Origin: Turritopsis dohrnii
Taxonomy: Eukaryota > Cnidaria > Hydrozoa > Anthoathecata > Oceaniidae
Assembly: GCA_027922465.2 (NCBI GenBank)
Contig: BQMF02000660.1
Span: forward strand, 113,429 to 177,428
Reading direction: 5' to 3'
Length of the DNA: 64,000 bases
In this document: positions 12,021 to 24,559 of the stretch, piece by piece
Layout: each line of letters starts with the position of its first letter
How positions within the stretch are numbered: the stretch's first letter is position 1
Notes under the pieces: model-generated
The model's input: only the letters and a program-made list of their open reading frames with translations
What the model was told of the DNA's origin: nothing
Database searches by the model: none
Position numbers and translations under genes: made by a program

Positions 12021-14231
12021 TCATTTTTCCCTATAATTAAGCACACACGTTAGAAGTTTGTTGCAATTCAATTGCCTACTTAATAGAATGCAGCTTGCTA
12101 AACGTTTACAAACTTTTTTCATTAATCGGGTGCTTATTCGAGGGGAAAGAGTTGCCCATTGAATTATTGTGTTCGAATCATAGGGAAAATACATGGATCT
12201 TGTCCTTTCCTTTTTCATGAAACTTAATCTTGCCGATCGAGTTCCACAAAAAACCAAGGCCAAATCCTTGTTTAGTCAACATACGTAAAGAAACAAATTG
12301 GCTATCTACATTTAACTTCGTTATCCAATACATACCTGGCATAGTATTACTGGAAATATATTTCGCAAATCGAACAAGCAACATTTCCTCTTCCCTTTTC
12401 GACCATGCGTGATAGGTTCTTTGATCTGAAAATAAACAATTGATAATTTTCACAATATGCAGGTCTCTTGAAACGCTATGTTTTGTCTACGTTCTCAAAG
12501 ACTTGGAAAACCAGTTTCATTTTCTGTTTGAAGAGTCTTTTCCAACATGTTATCAAATGGCCGTCGTAACATGGAGCAATTTTTACTGGCCTTCGCTAAA
12601 GTCTCATACCCGCATATCGAAGAATCAAGGAGTTCTGGATAAGAATGGCACAAACGCCTAAATCTATTTCATGAAGAAAATTAGCCTGGTTCAGAGTAAC
12701 TTTGATGGGATGAAACAAGTCATGTGATAAAGGATATAACTGTCAATGTGTTAGGCCTGATGAACATGGGAAAAAGTTAAAAACAATAAAATGCAAACTT
12801 GAACTTTAATCTGATCAGTGTAACATATAAAAATTATATATGCTCTTCCACTCGATGATGTATGATGTATCATCATCATTCACTTGATTATGCACAGGCA
12901 TGTTTTTTTTCTCTTGATAACATCATTGTTTTTTTTTTTAACTTTGAATTCAAAACGTATTATCTCTCTAGAATCTCTGTAAATTGAACCTAGATCTGTC
13001 TTTCTCTCAAATTGTAACAGGTAGTAACCGACAAAGACCTCATTTGGTAAGAATAATGAATAAGACCACAATCACCTACGGGTCTTGTATGTGCAACGTC
13101 TCCGTCTTAAAACATGGAGTATACATTCCTATTCGAACGTCTGCCGATCCATCTGGTCGCGGTGAAATAAATTAGTACAGTCGGTCAAGTCGATAGTTGC
13201 TTTCTGATTTAAATCCCTTTACATGTCATAATCTTACAATGGCATGTATAGGAATCTTTTATGTACTAGTTCATGTAGTGCCAACTGCAACATGACACAA
13301 CACTCATTCCCTAAAACAACATCATTAAACATATCATGGCGAAAGACTTGATTCCACACACTGCATTGTTTGCAAAATAATTCTGTCGCCAACGAAGTCT
13401 GTCAAAAACCGTCTGTCTGTTTAGACAATGTGTTTTAAATGGTCTCTTATTGATTCGCTGTTACGCGAATGAACGAATTTTGGCTGACGCTAACTCATTC
13501 GTCTGGTAGTTCAAATTATTTGAACTACTGATCGAATCAAAAAGCTCTTCGCTCATTCGCGCGACTACAGCGCACAACTGAAAACCCGCCTTAAGAGGGG
13601 AAAAGGTTATTCGATGAAATTCCACGGAATCATTATGAGTCTCCTCTTTAACAGGGCGCCATCTATTACTTACGGTGTGACCAATTTCTGATATTTTAAT
13701 CATATATCAATTAAGATAGAAGTTATGGAACAAAAATAAAAAGTATAATAATACTTGGAATCTTGTCTTCATTAAGAGGTACTTTAGGAACCAATTTTCC
13801 TTCTAAATGAAAAGAAAATATGCAACATTAGGTTAAACTCATTACACAAATTTCTTAAGAAAAAAGGACATCTTTTAAGGAGAATGAATTAAAGATAAAC
13901 ATTTTATGGACTTACGACTTTTAAATGCAGGTTTTGCGTTGTCTATCTCATCCTCAGAATACTCATCCATATCATCTTCATCATCGTAGTCCTTCTCATT
14001 ATCGTAGTCCTCATCGCAATCATCGTCACAGTCATCTTCCTCATCGTTATCGCAATCACCGTCACAATTTTCGCCCTTGGCCCGATCAAACATATTCGAA
14101 CGGACCCTTAGTTTATACTTTTTCTCTAAATTTTATGAAGCCTTCAATTAGACATGCTAAATTGTTGATGAAAAAAAACACAATCTAAAAGCGGAAACTT
14201 TTCAACGAAGCAGAACTTGTGTAATACTTAC

Positions 14232-14946
14232 TATCAGCCGGTGGAGCGAGTGCTTCCACAGATGCAGTTGCAGGGGTCTGTTTCTTGTCTCCTGCACGTT
14301 TTTTTCCTATTACATTGCGTTCTAAAATAGATGTATATGAACATATCAAATAAAATATAAGAATATTTACTTTATTGCCGTTACATCGACAAAAGCAAAA
14401 TTTGTGTACGTATGGCAAGAAACTACTTACTACCAGCCGGTGGAGCGAGTACTTCCACAGATGCAGTCGCAGCGGTTTGTTTCTTGTCTCCTGCACGTTT
14501 TTGTCCTATTATATTGCGTTCTGAGATGGATATATATAAACATGTCAAATAAAATACAAGAATATTTACTTTTTTGCCGTTACCTCGACAAGAGCAAAAT
14601 TTGTGTACGTATGGCAAGAAACTACTTACTACCAGCCGGTGCTTCCACAGATGCAGTTGCAGCGGTCTGTTTCTTGTTGCCTGCATGTTTTTGTCTTATC
14701 ACATTGTGTTCTGAAATAGATTATATGAACATACCAAATAAAATTTACAAATATTTATTACTGTCCTGTTACTTCCATAAAAGCATAACTTGTGGTTATC
14801 CTGTATAAATATTATTATAAATAAAATAAATAAAGTGTACATGACAAGAAACTACTTATTACCAGCTGGTGGAGCGAGTTCTTCCACAAATGCAGTTGCA
14901 GCGGTTTGTTTCTTTTCCTCAGAGTTTATGTCAAACACATTGTGTG
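14232..14946 (-). repeat. Four tandemly duplicated cassette exons
   Basis: Exons 14946-14863, 14710-14630, 14520-14431 and 14321-14232 are copies of one another, each with its flanking intron. Each is a multiple of three, enters and leaves in phase 1, and encodes a variant of (H/R)N(V/I)...K(K/R)...KKQTAATASVE.LAPPAG. The GTAGTAAGT donor region is shared. Copies of this kind can be skipped or included without shifting the frame. The segment links the recombinase to the Asp-rich exon 14125-13916 and looks like a flexible tether. Copies two and three are the most alike, so duplication seems stepwise. Confidence 0.85.
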
Positions 14947-15431
14947 CTGAAGTAAAGATAAATGTCAAGTACATCCAGATGTAGGCTAGAATACTAAAAT
15001 TGAACAATGTGTATTGATGTAAACCAAAAATGTTCATAAATCACGTTGTGATCTTTAATTGAATTTACGTTCCATTCAATCTGCTTAATTTACTTGGTTC
15101 TAATATAGGCCATAAGAAAGTAAAAGTATTCTCTTTGATAACATTTCAAATACAGAGATTTTGCATGCCATTCAGTATTTAGTTTCACAGGTCACAAATT
15201 AGTCTCATGAAAACAATGACAATAGTAATATTCGAAAATTGTGCACTTTTTCTATACATGCAGAAGAATTCTCTCAAGTGCATTGTATTTATCCATTTGC
15301 CAAGTATGTAAGTATATCAATAACTATCCTGGAAATCAAAATGACGAAATTTTCTAATGCATATAATTGTCAAATAATGTATCTCCTTAAAAAGGAAAGT
15401 TATTAAAAACAAACTTAAATGAAAAACTGAC

Positions 15432-17239
15432 CTCCATCCATTCTTAGAAGATGCTTTCCAACTTTTGTGATCTCCAGTACTGCTGGTGGTGCCTGATAAG
15501 TATTTTCATTAATTTTCCCAGAATGCCCCATATGCTTAAAAAAGATTTCTTTGTCATTGCTAGACAGATCAAGTGCAGAAAACAATGTACTTATACGGTG
15601 ACGATTGGATGTAGCCTTGAAATTTTCAGGATGTTTCAACGTCAGCTTATCAACCACGCTATGAACAGCATGCCAACCTGATGTGTGACCTTCCGAAGAC
15701 CTTGTACCAGCAAAGAGAAATGGGTTATCAGCAGCAACATTTACATCATTCCGAATCTTTGGATCAGCCAAAATCTCTAAAGCTTTAATGGTATCTGGAG
15801 GGATTAATACTGGGACCAGATGGTTAGCTCCTTTACCAGTCATATAGCTGATTTTGAAGGTTTCTACCAACTTTTGGTCAATTTCATCTAAGTCTCCTAA
15901 TCTCTGTTTATCTATCCATGCATTATTAACCGCCTCTTTATATTCTTTAAGTAGCATGCGTGCTGGTTCTCCGCCTTAAATGTAAAGTTTCAATTAATTT
16001 TCACAACTACCTTATTTTGCAACATATTTTGTGTTAAGAATAGGTTTATCACTTTCAGTGATTGCAACTATTAATAATGTTACCTCTCCTCGCATTAAGT
16101 AATGTTAAGCGAGAACATGCTATATCTCTTAGCTCAGTAAATTTCTGTGAATCAAGCCATTCATAGGATTTGGTAATTTCTTGCATTCGATTAATAACAT
16201 GGTTCTTGAATTTCTCTACATCGTCCTCATGTGGCAAAGCTGATGGCTTTCTCAATTTCACATTTTTGTTCTTGTTCAGTTCATAAGTGGCATCACCGAA
16301 AATGTAATCTTCCCACATTTCCAGTATACTTATAAATTTGTCAATTTCATCTGCTTCATTATCTTTTTTTTCGGTCAAATAAATTCCTAAGATTTTAAGG
16401 GAAATATTCATTTGTTTAAGTAATGATAACATTTATGTTGAGAAAGCAATTTCATAATACCTTTGAAAACTTTCGCAGCTTTTTATAGCAAATAAAATAA
16501 ATTTTGCTTTAATCCAGCTTTGATAGTTCCATCTCCAACTGATGTGTAGGTTTCAATTGACTCTCTTAGGCTCTCAAAATTCTGTCTATTAAACAAATCA
16601 CTTGCATCTCCATTTATTCTTTGGATGTCTTCATGAGTTATAAAGATCATATAAATATTTGCCAGACGCCTCATGTCATTTCGAACAGACTTACGAACTT
16701 GAATTGCTTTACTGACTTTTCTCTTTTCCTTATTATAAAAAACTGATCCAATCTTAATAATAGCGTTGTCTTGGTAACAAATCTTTCCAACTTCATCTGA
16801 ACGAAACTTTGACAAGATGTGGTTGCGAAAATCTTCACTAACTTTAACTTTTTCAGGCAAATTGAGGAGATCAGCTTGTATTGGCAAAACCTTTTTACAT
16901 GAGTTTTTCTGGCAATTTTTCTGATGATTTGCCCAAAATCGTTTCGAACAGAACATTAAACAGTGACTACAGTAAACAGTATCTGCATGTCTTCTTCCTT
17001 TCCTTATCACGTTCATAACATGGTTTAGCTTTCTTTGCCTCAGCAACATTAACTTCAAATATCCCTTTCCTGCGAAAAACTTGAAAGGCTTTTAGTTGTT
17101 TTGGTTTAGATAATTCAAGAACAGCCTTCACCTCTGGGTCTGCCTTGTGTCTTAAAACAATGTGACGTCGCAAATACGAAGTCCAACATTTGCAAAATAT
17201 ACAAAATCTATACGGCTTTTTCTTTCCTTTAATTTTGAC
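15432..17239 (-). pseudogene. Zinc-finger and tyrosine recombinase exons (Crypton-like)
   Basis: Exon 17239-16461 begins with a finger (FCIFCKCW...RRHIVLRHK), then a second C-x2-C...H-x4-C finger (YCSHCLMFCSKRFWANHQKN), then a helical SAM-like core. Exons 16386-16084 and 15974-15432 give the catalytic domain: SRLTLLNARRGGEPARM with the first Arg, TGKGANHLVPVLIP with the strand Lys, NRHRISTLFSAL with the second Arg, FFKHMGHSGK with the His, and ENTYQAP with the nucleophile Tyr. The usual His of HxxR is replaced. The frame changes between the two fingers by one surplus base, and TAA follows NLFYLL at about 16480. The intron between 16461 and 16386 is only 74 bases. Apart from the two lesions the domain is complete, which suggests recent decay or an assembly error. 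Confidence 0.8.
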
Positions 17240-18188
17240 CTTAAAAAAGAAACAAGTTCACTGTTATGCTTTTGTCTGGATAATGGAGGTTTGCGCAGTG
17301 AAAAAAACTGTAGTTAACTGTAATTATGTGAATAAGCATTAATGATTATCAACAATTTATTTGATGGGGTACACTTGAGGCAGGGAGCTCATTTGCCAAG
17401 CAAATGCCAGAAATTGCATCGTTTTTCAAAATAAAAATGCAAAACTTTATTTGTTTTAGGTCTTTGTTTTTGTTCACAACCAAATTGGGATATACCCTTC
17501 TCTCTATATCTCAAGCTGGTGTTACAAATATTATTTATAGGAACAATTTCATCGGAACACAACCGTCAGAGGAAGAAGAAAGCAAGAACAGGCCAGTGGA
17601 CACTTCGCTGGGATTTTTTAGTAAGATAAGAACAATTCAGTGAGTGAATTCTCTTGCAATACCCCATCAAGCTAAATTGAAGTCAATTGTTGCTTCAAAA
17701 CCTGAATGCAAATGCAGATTTTTGATAGTGATAAATTCGAATTGACAACAAGAACAAGACTTGCAACAAAGGTTAATACATCTAACATGAGAAGCCATTC
17801 ATCATTTTCCTCTGTTAAATTAACCTGACAGGGTTTACACCACATTACTTGGGCATATTTCGTACAGTTTCCTGATATAAAGGGTTTGCTTTAGCTTCAT
17901 GCTTTTGCTAACAGACCCTTTGTTATTACATTCAATCCTCTCAAACCAACAGGGCTTAGGGTATCAAGATTTTCTTATTTTAAAGACAACTTATTCATTC
18001 TTATTCTTACTTACTATCCAACAGAGATCACAATATTTTAAAGGAACCTTTTCACATTGGAAACGGCACTTGTTTAGGTTGGGAGGGGCTATTTCAGATA
18101 ATTATGGAAAGTGAAATTCTTTAAAAACGTACATTTTACAGTTAAAATATAATGGCAATGGTTGGTGAAAAGCGTAATAAAAACTTAC

Positions 18189-18480
18189 CGGAGTTGATTC
18201 TAGAGGATTTGGCACTGAATGGTTTTCATTGTCTTCCTAAAAAAATCCTTTATCTTACTCAATGACATTCACACTCTAATATTGATTATTAAGAAACCTA
18301 AAAGATCTATCACTATCAAAAAGTAATTAATACTTACTAAATCTGACACTGAATGGTTTTCATTGTCTTCCTAAAAAAATCCTTAATCTTATTCAATGAC
18401 ATTCACACCCTAATATTGATTATTAAAAAACCTAAAAGATCTATCACTATCAAAAAGTAATTAATACTTACTAAATCTGT
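18189..18480 (-). repeat. Tandem exon-intron duplication
   Basis: A unit of roughly 130-140 bp containing the exon EDNENHSV, its acceptor and about 100 bp of intron occurs twice in direct order (about 18200-18340 and 18340-18480) with only a few differences. The exons at 18236-18189 and 18370-18338 begin with the same eight residues and both stay in phase 0. Confidence 0.85.
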
Positions 18481-19221
18481 GTTATCAATATCTGGAAAAT
18501 CACCATGAAGACCAGAATCATTGTCTAAGGACTATGAAAGTTAGACATGTTTATGATCTTGAATATTACAGGAAACAGAAAACCAAATCACAAACATAGA
18601 ACATATTACATTAGCACTTTGGAGTTATCAGAAAAGGAAAATGGAGAAATATCATGGCAAAAGGAAATTGAAAGAATACCTGATTGTCTATATCATCATT
18701 TAAACCTTCTTCAATCTAAGAGAATAGACTAAGAGGATAAACAACATTTAGCTATCCTCTATATTGAATAATTTATAACGAATGTTTAGAAATCATGCAA
18801 CAGACACAATAATGGATACCTGCTCTTCAACATTTCCTAACAATCCTTGCATTGTCTCAGAAACAACTTTGGAACAGATATTTTCAGAAAGTATGGGTGC
18901 CAAACTTGCAACCTATAGTGTTAAAAATTATTAACCATTTAGAAATGTTGCAACTATGACTTTCAAAAAATATAATAAGATTTAGAGCTTTAGAACTGGA
19001 GCAAATATCAAAAAGTTTTACTTTTACTTGTCACAAAATTCTGAAACACTCACTTCTATTTTTTCTGCAGAAACTATCTTATCTACCATTGTTTTTACAA
19101 TCTCTACAACAGCAGATTCATGACCAGTAGGTGTTAAGAATGTTTCCTATGATATTGTAATTGATTTAGTGAACTGCAGATGTTGCATTGTAGTTACATG
19201 GCACTAATATTAAATACCTAC

Positions 19222-20172
19222 ATGCACTGTTTTTTTCGGAAAATAATTTTCAGTAGCCTTCAGCACCACTTCTTGAATAATTTGAGAAGAAGGTCTTTCC
19301 CTGGAATCTTGATTCCAACTTTTTCTCATGATATCAATGACTGGAGTTAAATATTCATCACCCAAAATTGGAACTTCTGGCCTCCAGCCATTTCTCAAGG
19401 CTTCCATATATTTAATTGGGCTGCAAAAGATATTGATATCTTCCTCTGGAAACATGACCTCAAACATCAGTATTGCAAATGCAAAAATATCAGTTTTAGA
19501 GTTTTGATTGCCATAAAAACCCAACTCGGACGAAATAAGTTCTGGAGCTAAGTACAACATTGTGTAAACAATTTCTTTTTGAGATGTTTCAGCAAAAGAT
19601 GATTTCAAAGTGCTTGTTAAGGATGATCTATCAAAATTAAGATCTGATAACTTGAATGTCACATTTTCAACATCTCTACCATTGATCAAAACATTTGCTG
19701 GCTTCAAATCACCAGCAACCAAAGAACGGCTATGGAGATAAGCTAAGCCAGCTGCTACATCAGAGATAGCAGATAAACGGAGGTTAATGAGGAGGTCATC
19801 TCCAAAAGTACGCAATAGTCCAAGCAGAGAATGGATTGTGCATTGTTCACCATCAACATCAAATTCAATGCCACAGTACTCAAGAACAAACATACTCTTG
19901 GCCAAAACAACACCAAAACACTTCACAATGTTTTTATGGTCCATACTGACTAGTTGTTTTACTTCTTTCTGCAGCTTTCTTTTGTTAACTGCAGCAGCTT
20001 CTGACAACTTTAAACTGCGCAGTGCCAATTTTGAAGAAATATGTGGACATGTAGCTTTGACTACTTTAGCAAATCTACCTTCTCCAACTACAGATGAGAT
20101 ATTAAAATCCTTGAAATCAAAAACAAACTTGTCATCAAGAATTTTTTTCTTACATGTTGGAATTGTCACAAC
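19222..20172 (-). CDS. Protein kinase domain exon with altered ATP-site lysine
   Basis: This 317-codon exon is uninterrupted and holds a whole kinase domain of TKL/receptor-like style. Exon-relative motifs: glycine loop GEGRFA at 30-35; the VAVK position reads LALR, so the beta-3 lysine is Arg52; the likely helix-C Glu is 70; the catalytic loop is AGDLKPANVL with Asp155 and Asn160, and HRD's His/Arg are replaced; the DFG motif is DLN with Asp177 kept; APE is at 209-211; near the end WNQDSRERP matches subdomain XI. The catalytic Asp, Asn and metal Asp remain but the ATP-anchoring Lys is gone, so it may be a weak kinase or a pseudokinase (Lys55 might substitute). Phase-0 introns bound it on both sides, joining it to the linker and recombinase exons. 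Confidence 0.9.
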
Positions 20173-20579
20173 CTAAGACAAGAAATGAAACACAAGTTTA
20201 ATGAATAAAAACTGAACAACAGGTATATAAGAAAACCTGAATTGATGTTAACTGACCAAGTTGAAGATTATTAAAAAAGTTCTACCTTCACTGGTGAGGA
20301 GTCTGTGTTACGAAATAATTCTTTCTCAGATGGAGCCATACACATCTCAGGCTCTAATGTTATCACAGTTTTTGATTGCTTTTCCATAGTTACTGCATCA
20401 ATCATGAAATCTACACCTGAAAACATAGTAGTTTGTCAATACTTACCTTGGTTTTCAAATTAAGACTTAGTAGGCATTTATGTGTTGGGCTAACGTTTAC
20501 TAATTCCGTTTTGTTATGGGCTTATTAAAGCATCAATTGGTAGACAATAAAATCAAGCTTAAGTAGCTGTCATAAATTA

Positions 20580-21863
20580 TTGGGTTCAGTAAACTTTGGT
20601 TTAAAAACTGAAAAAAACATTTAACAAAAACTGAGGTTTCGTCTTACTAGTGTTTTTTAGTTTTATTAGGGTCTTATTAGGTTTTTAGTTTTTAGTTTAA
20701 ACAATATAATACATGTTTAAAAGAAAAAATGTTAAAAACATAAACTACATATTTTTGTATTCTCGATATAAGTAAGTAAAAAGTAAGAGTCCAGTTTTTC
20801 ACAGCATGTGGAGTTTTTTGAGGAGGGCGCTTAATAAGTGCTAGGTGGTTATTGAACTTTATGGAAATTACCAGGGCACGTATTAGAGAGGGTGGCCAAT
20901 TTGAAATTGTAAAATTTCAGAGAATTTAGTGGTTTTTATGAGATTTTTTAATATTTTAGGAGAAACCAACATAAATGCATTAAAAAAGCATGGAAAACTT
21001 AGTAGATTTTAGGAGAAATGCCTGTTAAATAAAGAAAGAGGCAAACAATCAATCATTGCTAGTTTTTCTTACATTGAAAGTTGATAAGATAAGTCTGACT
21101 TTCTAATATGAATATCTGTTGGACAAAACGTCCACATTATTTCTGCTTTAACTGTATCTTTCTTCAATGGACTTTTCTTCTCTTTCTCTTTTACAACAGA
21201 TGGTTTTTCTATTGCACTACTAGATTTAGAACTCAGAAGGCTCTGTTTGTACTAGCTGGATTATTGTAAGGCTCTGCATATGCTTCTCACCTCTCATATA
21301 GGATTCAACTTGATTCAGACCTCGGCCAGCAACTGAAAATCTGCTCTGACAACTCAAAACAAGTATCAATTAAGCCAGGCATAAATTTTTCCTCTGCAAA
21401 CCAGATATCTTGAAAGTTAGACATATACTATACAGACATGATTAAAATGATTTCAAGCTAATATTTCATTTTTAATACAAAGCTTAATGAAAACAAACAA
21501 GCATCAGTGAAACTAGCAGGTATGTCTTTAAGTACGAACAAAACTAAAGGTCCTATCAATATTAATTTTTCAACACTTTTAGATAAATTATTACTCCTTT
21601 CACTTCAATAACAAAAACATTAATAATTGACACAGATTACTTCTAAAGAACAACTAAGGACCAGAAAAAAATCTAGTAACCTACTGCACACATTTGTAAG
21701 GAGATTTTAAGAAGTCTTTCTTGAATATTAATCTTATATGTTATTTATGAGAATTTAGGAGGATATTTCGTTTTTCAGATATTTAGGAGTTCTTAGGAGT
21801 GCTGGTTACCCTCCTTAGGCTGGGCCCTTAATCGGCCCTTATTCGGATAATTACAGTATAATT
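20580..21863 (-). mobile_element. Interrupted copy of the TACCGTA...AAGCGCC element, in intron
   Basis: The segment near 20600-20890 is the reverse complement of the interior of the element at 54242-54707: both carry GTAAGACGAAACCT, GAACTTTATGGAAATTACC-type words and GGGCGCTTAATAAGTGCT. The matching end (TTCGGATAATTACAGTA) lies at about 21845-21863, so roughly 900 bp of other sequence separates the two parts. It sits in the intron between exons 21994-21961 and 20416-20286 of the kinase-recombinase gene. Confidence 0.6.
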
Positions 21864-23737
21864 AGTTAGTGTTCTCATGCAATCTATGCTTTTTATGTTA
21901 TAATTGAAAGTAGTGGTAAAAATACCCCCCAAAATAAAAACTGCAATATGAATCACTTACTAGTTATCTTGTGCACTAAATCTTTTAACTCATCCTAAAT
22001 AGAAACAAAATGTTTAAATTGCAAACTAAGACTAAGTATTGTCAAATAATTAAGATTCCATGGTACACCCCTCCTTGCAGGTATAAATAAATTGCATCAA
22101 CATACCAATGATACAAGGAAACAATAAAAATTTTACTTGTTGGCTATCATTAATATGAAGGTGTAGTGATTGATGATAAATCAAGTTTTCACAATGGTAT
22201 TTGTTGGTTTGGCAACTAGATTTTATTACTTTAATACCTACCAATTGCACACAAGTTATTTTTATATTGTTTTGGTGATTCAATATTAAATCCTATCCTA
22301 TTTACTTTTTGAGTACTTTACCTCAACATTTGAATAGTTGACTAATTTGTTACAACTTTCTAAAAGGCCATTCCAAGACTAAGCAAAGGTTAACAAACTT
22401 ACTTTTAAAAATCAATTACAGATTTTACAATTTTGTTGTAATTGAACTTATAAATCTCCAACCACTGACCCACTGTTTTAACATTAACATTTTATGTCAT
22501 CAAATTTTCAAGGTCATAGTGTGAGAGAAAGCAGTTGCAGCTGACTTAGATGAATTCTTATTTCACTACAGTTTTTTCATCATTCATCATATTATTCAGG
22601 TAATTCCACTCAAACATATTTTGAAGTTCCTTGTTTGTTGAAAAATTTTACTTACATTTTCTGCAGGATGGACATTGACATCATCAAAATCTACATGCAT
22701 CAGTGCAGCCTTAAATGAAAAATAGGTTCAATAAACTGTAATACACAGTCATTTCAGTAGGGGAAAATAAATTCCATTTTTTACTGGCCTTGGGAGAAAA
22801 CAAATCACAATAACACCAGCATGTCCCTGTAGACATGAAAAATAGCCATCTTGAAATAAATAAATAAACATAAAAAACACAATTTACATTTTGCTCAATC
22901 ATACTCAATTTTGTACAATAATAATATAGTATTCAATACATCATTATGAAATAATAGTCAAAGCAAGTTATGAATCTATTTTTGCTACTAAATTTATTTA
23001 CTGATGTTTGTATTTTAATACCTTTCTACAAAAAAATTAGACCTCCAGTTGTAACAAAGATAATAAACTCATGATGTAGACTGGTGCAATTCTGTATGAC
23101 CATGTTTCAAGAGAAGTAAAGAAAATAAACTGGAACCCTCGAGGATGTTGCTTAATTGGGAGAGGGGTGGTGGCTCAACTGATGTTGCTTTAACAATTCC
23201 ATATAATGTTTCCTCCCATGGCCAGAGGATTCTGTTTTTAAAGCTTGTTTTTTACAATAAAAAGAGCTTATGAAATTATGCTTTATGTGCAAAATTGCAG
23301 ATGACTAATATTATACTTTACGCACAGCAGGGGTGTGTGGAAGAGTAGATTGGGGCAGTTCTTCATGTACCACTATTACACTAGTCGTACTTTCCTGCAC
23401 ATCAGTATTGAGCTAAAAGAAAACATAATTAGATGATGTTAAGAGGGAAATTTTAAATACCAAATGACCCTTAAAACAAGAAATTTTGTTAACACTAGTC
23501 AGTATTAAAGTAGATACCCTAACAATCAAGAAGAATGATAAGAAATACATATAAAATTTATGTAAAATCTTACAGAACATCTGACAAATTTTATTTTTCG
23601 ACAGAATAGACGTACATGTACCATTTACCGTTCAAATCAATTTCATTCGTCCAATCAAGGAAGCAAATACTTGTTTCTACCTCTTTAATTGTTGTTGAAA
23701 GTCAGTTTTGAAATACAGCACTATGTACCATTATATT

Positions 23738-23877
23738 CTATAGTCTGTTCAAAAAAAATGTGCACTAATTTCAGTTATCATGTGGAAACCAGATTTAGCA
23801 AATTACATCAATTCCCTTGAGCCTGGTTTTTATATAAAAGCTGAAATTAGTGCACATTTTTTTTGAACAGACTATAG
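23738..23877. mobile_element. 140-bp palindromic MITE
   Basis: CTATAGTCTGTTCAAAAAAA at the left is matched by its exact complement at the right, and the arms continue through TGTGCACTAATTTCAG (about 37 bp per arm). TA at each outer end suggests a Tc1/mariner-type target site. It lies in an intron of the kinase-recombinase gene. Confidence 0.9.
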
Positions 23878-24559
23878 TTGTTTGTCACACATTCCATATT
23901 ATAAGCAACAACAGCAATAACATAGTAAATACCTCAGCAAAAGTGTCTTCTTTCTTTTTTTTTCTACCACTCTTTTTTTTATTTACCATGTTTTGATAAT
24001 TTTCATATTCCTGCTTCTCCTGATTTAAAAGTAAATAGTGTAAAGTAGGTCTTAATAACTATTAAGATCAAACATTTTAAAAAAAAACATCTACAGGGAG
24101 CAAGACTACAAAATGCTAGTGCTTACTATGTGGTTAATAAAATAGAATCCATTGATGTAATGAAACATTTTTCTTATTCATTTGAAAACTGTATATGAGA
24201 ACTTTAAAATTGAGTGAAAAATAGACCTTTATCTTATGACAATGACTTAATTCAATAAAATCTTGAAAAAAGCCCATCTATCCGAGCTGGAGTACTGCCA
24301 TTATGAATTATGACAGTTCACCCCTCTAAATAAAGCTCAGTCCTCTTTAAACGCGTGCCTATCATGTCATCAAGAGGCTTTGTATTGAAAATTTCGTATT
24401 ACTATCTTATTATAATAATCCGCGTTGTGCATCCCACTTTTATTTTAGAGAGTGATATATTTAGTTTTAATTTACGGTCATCGTCCTCTTATGTGCGCGT
24501 AAAACCACGTAGAGGCGAGAGACACTTTTTTACGATTATTCCAAAAGCACGTGGCATCA

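Larger units (their letters stand above)
12021..24019 (-). pseudogene. Kinase - zinc finger - Crypton-like tyrosine recombinase fusion gene, 23 exons, one frameshift and one stop
   Basis: Exons, 5' to 3': 24019-23933, 23412-23317, 22709-22656, 22378-22322, 21994-21961, 20416-20286, 20172-19222, 19146-19054, 18912-18820, 18715-18680, 18531-18472, 18370-18338, 18236-18189, 17239-16461, 16386-16084, 15974-15432, 14946-14863, 14710-14630, 14520-14431, 14321-14232, 14125-13916, 12425-12336, 12112-12021. Every junction is GT/AG and phase-compatible. The order is: basic N-terminus, protein kinase (residues 154-470), acidic linker, two zinc-finger segments, tyrosine recombinase, repeated cassette exons, Asp-rich tract, Myb/SANT-like end. 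An intact version would be about 1377 residues. Exon 17239-16461 has one surplus base near 17000 and an in-frame TAA near 16480, so the present copy should stop soon after the first finger, at about 680 residues. The recombinase family is recalled from cnidarian and fish proteins. Whether kinase and recombinase share one transcript is inferred from phase. The true first exon may lie upstream. Confidence 0.75.

Noticed and set aside
13925..14188. Plus-strand open frame rich in His/Arg
   Set aside because: It is the antisense of the Asp-rich exon 14125-13916; the GAT/GAC runs force an open complementary frame.
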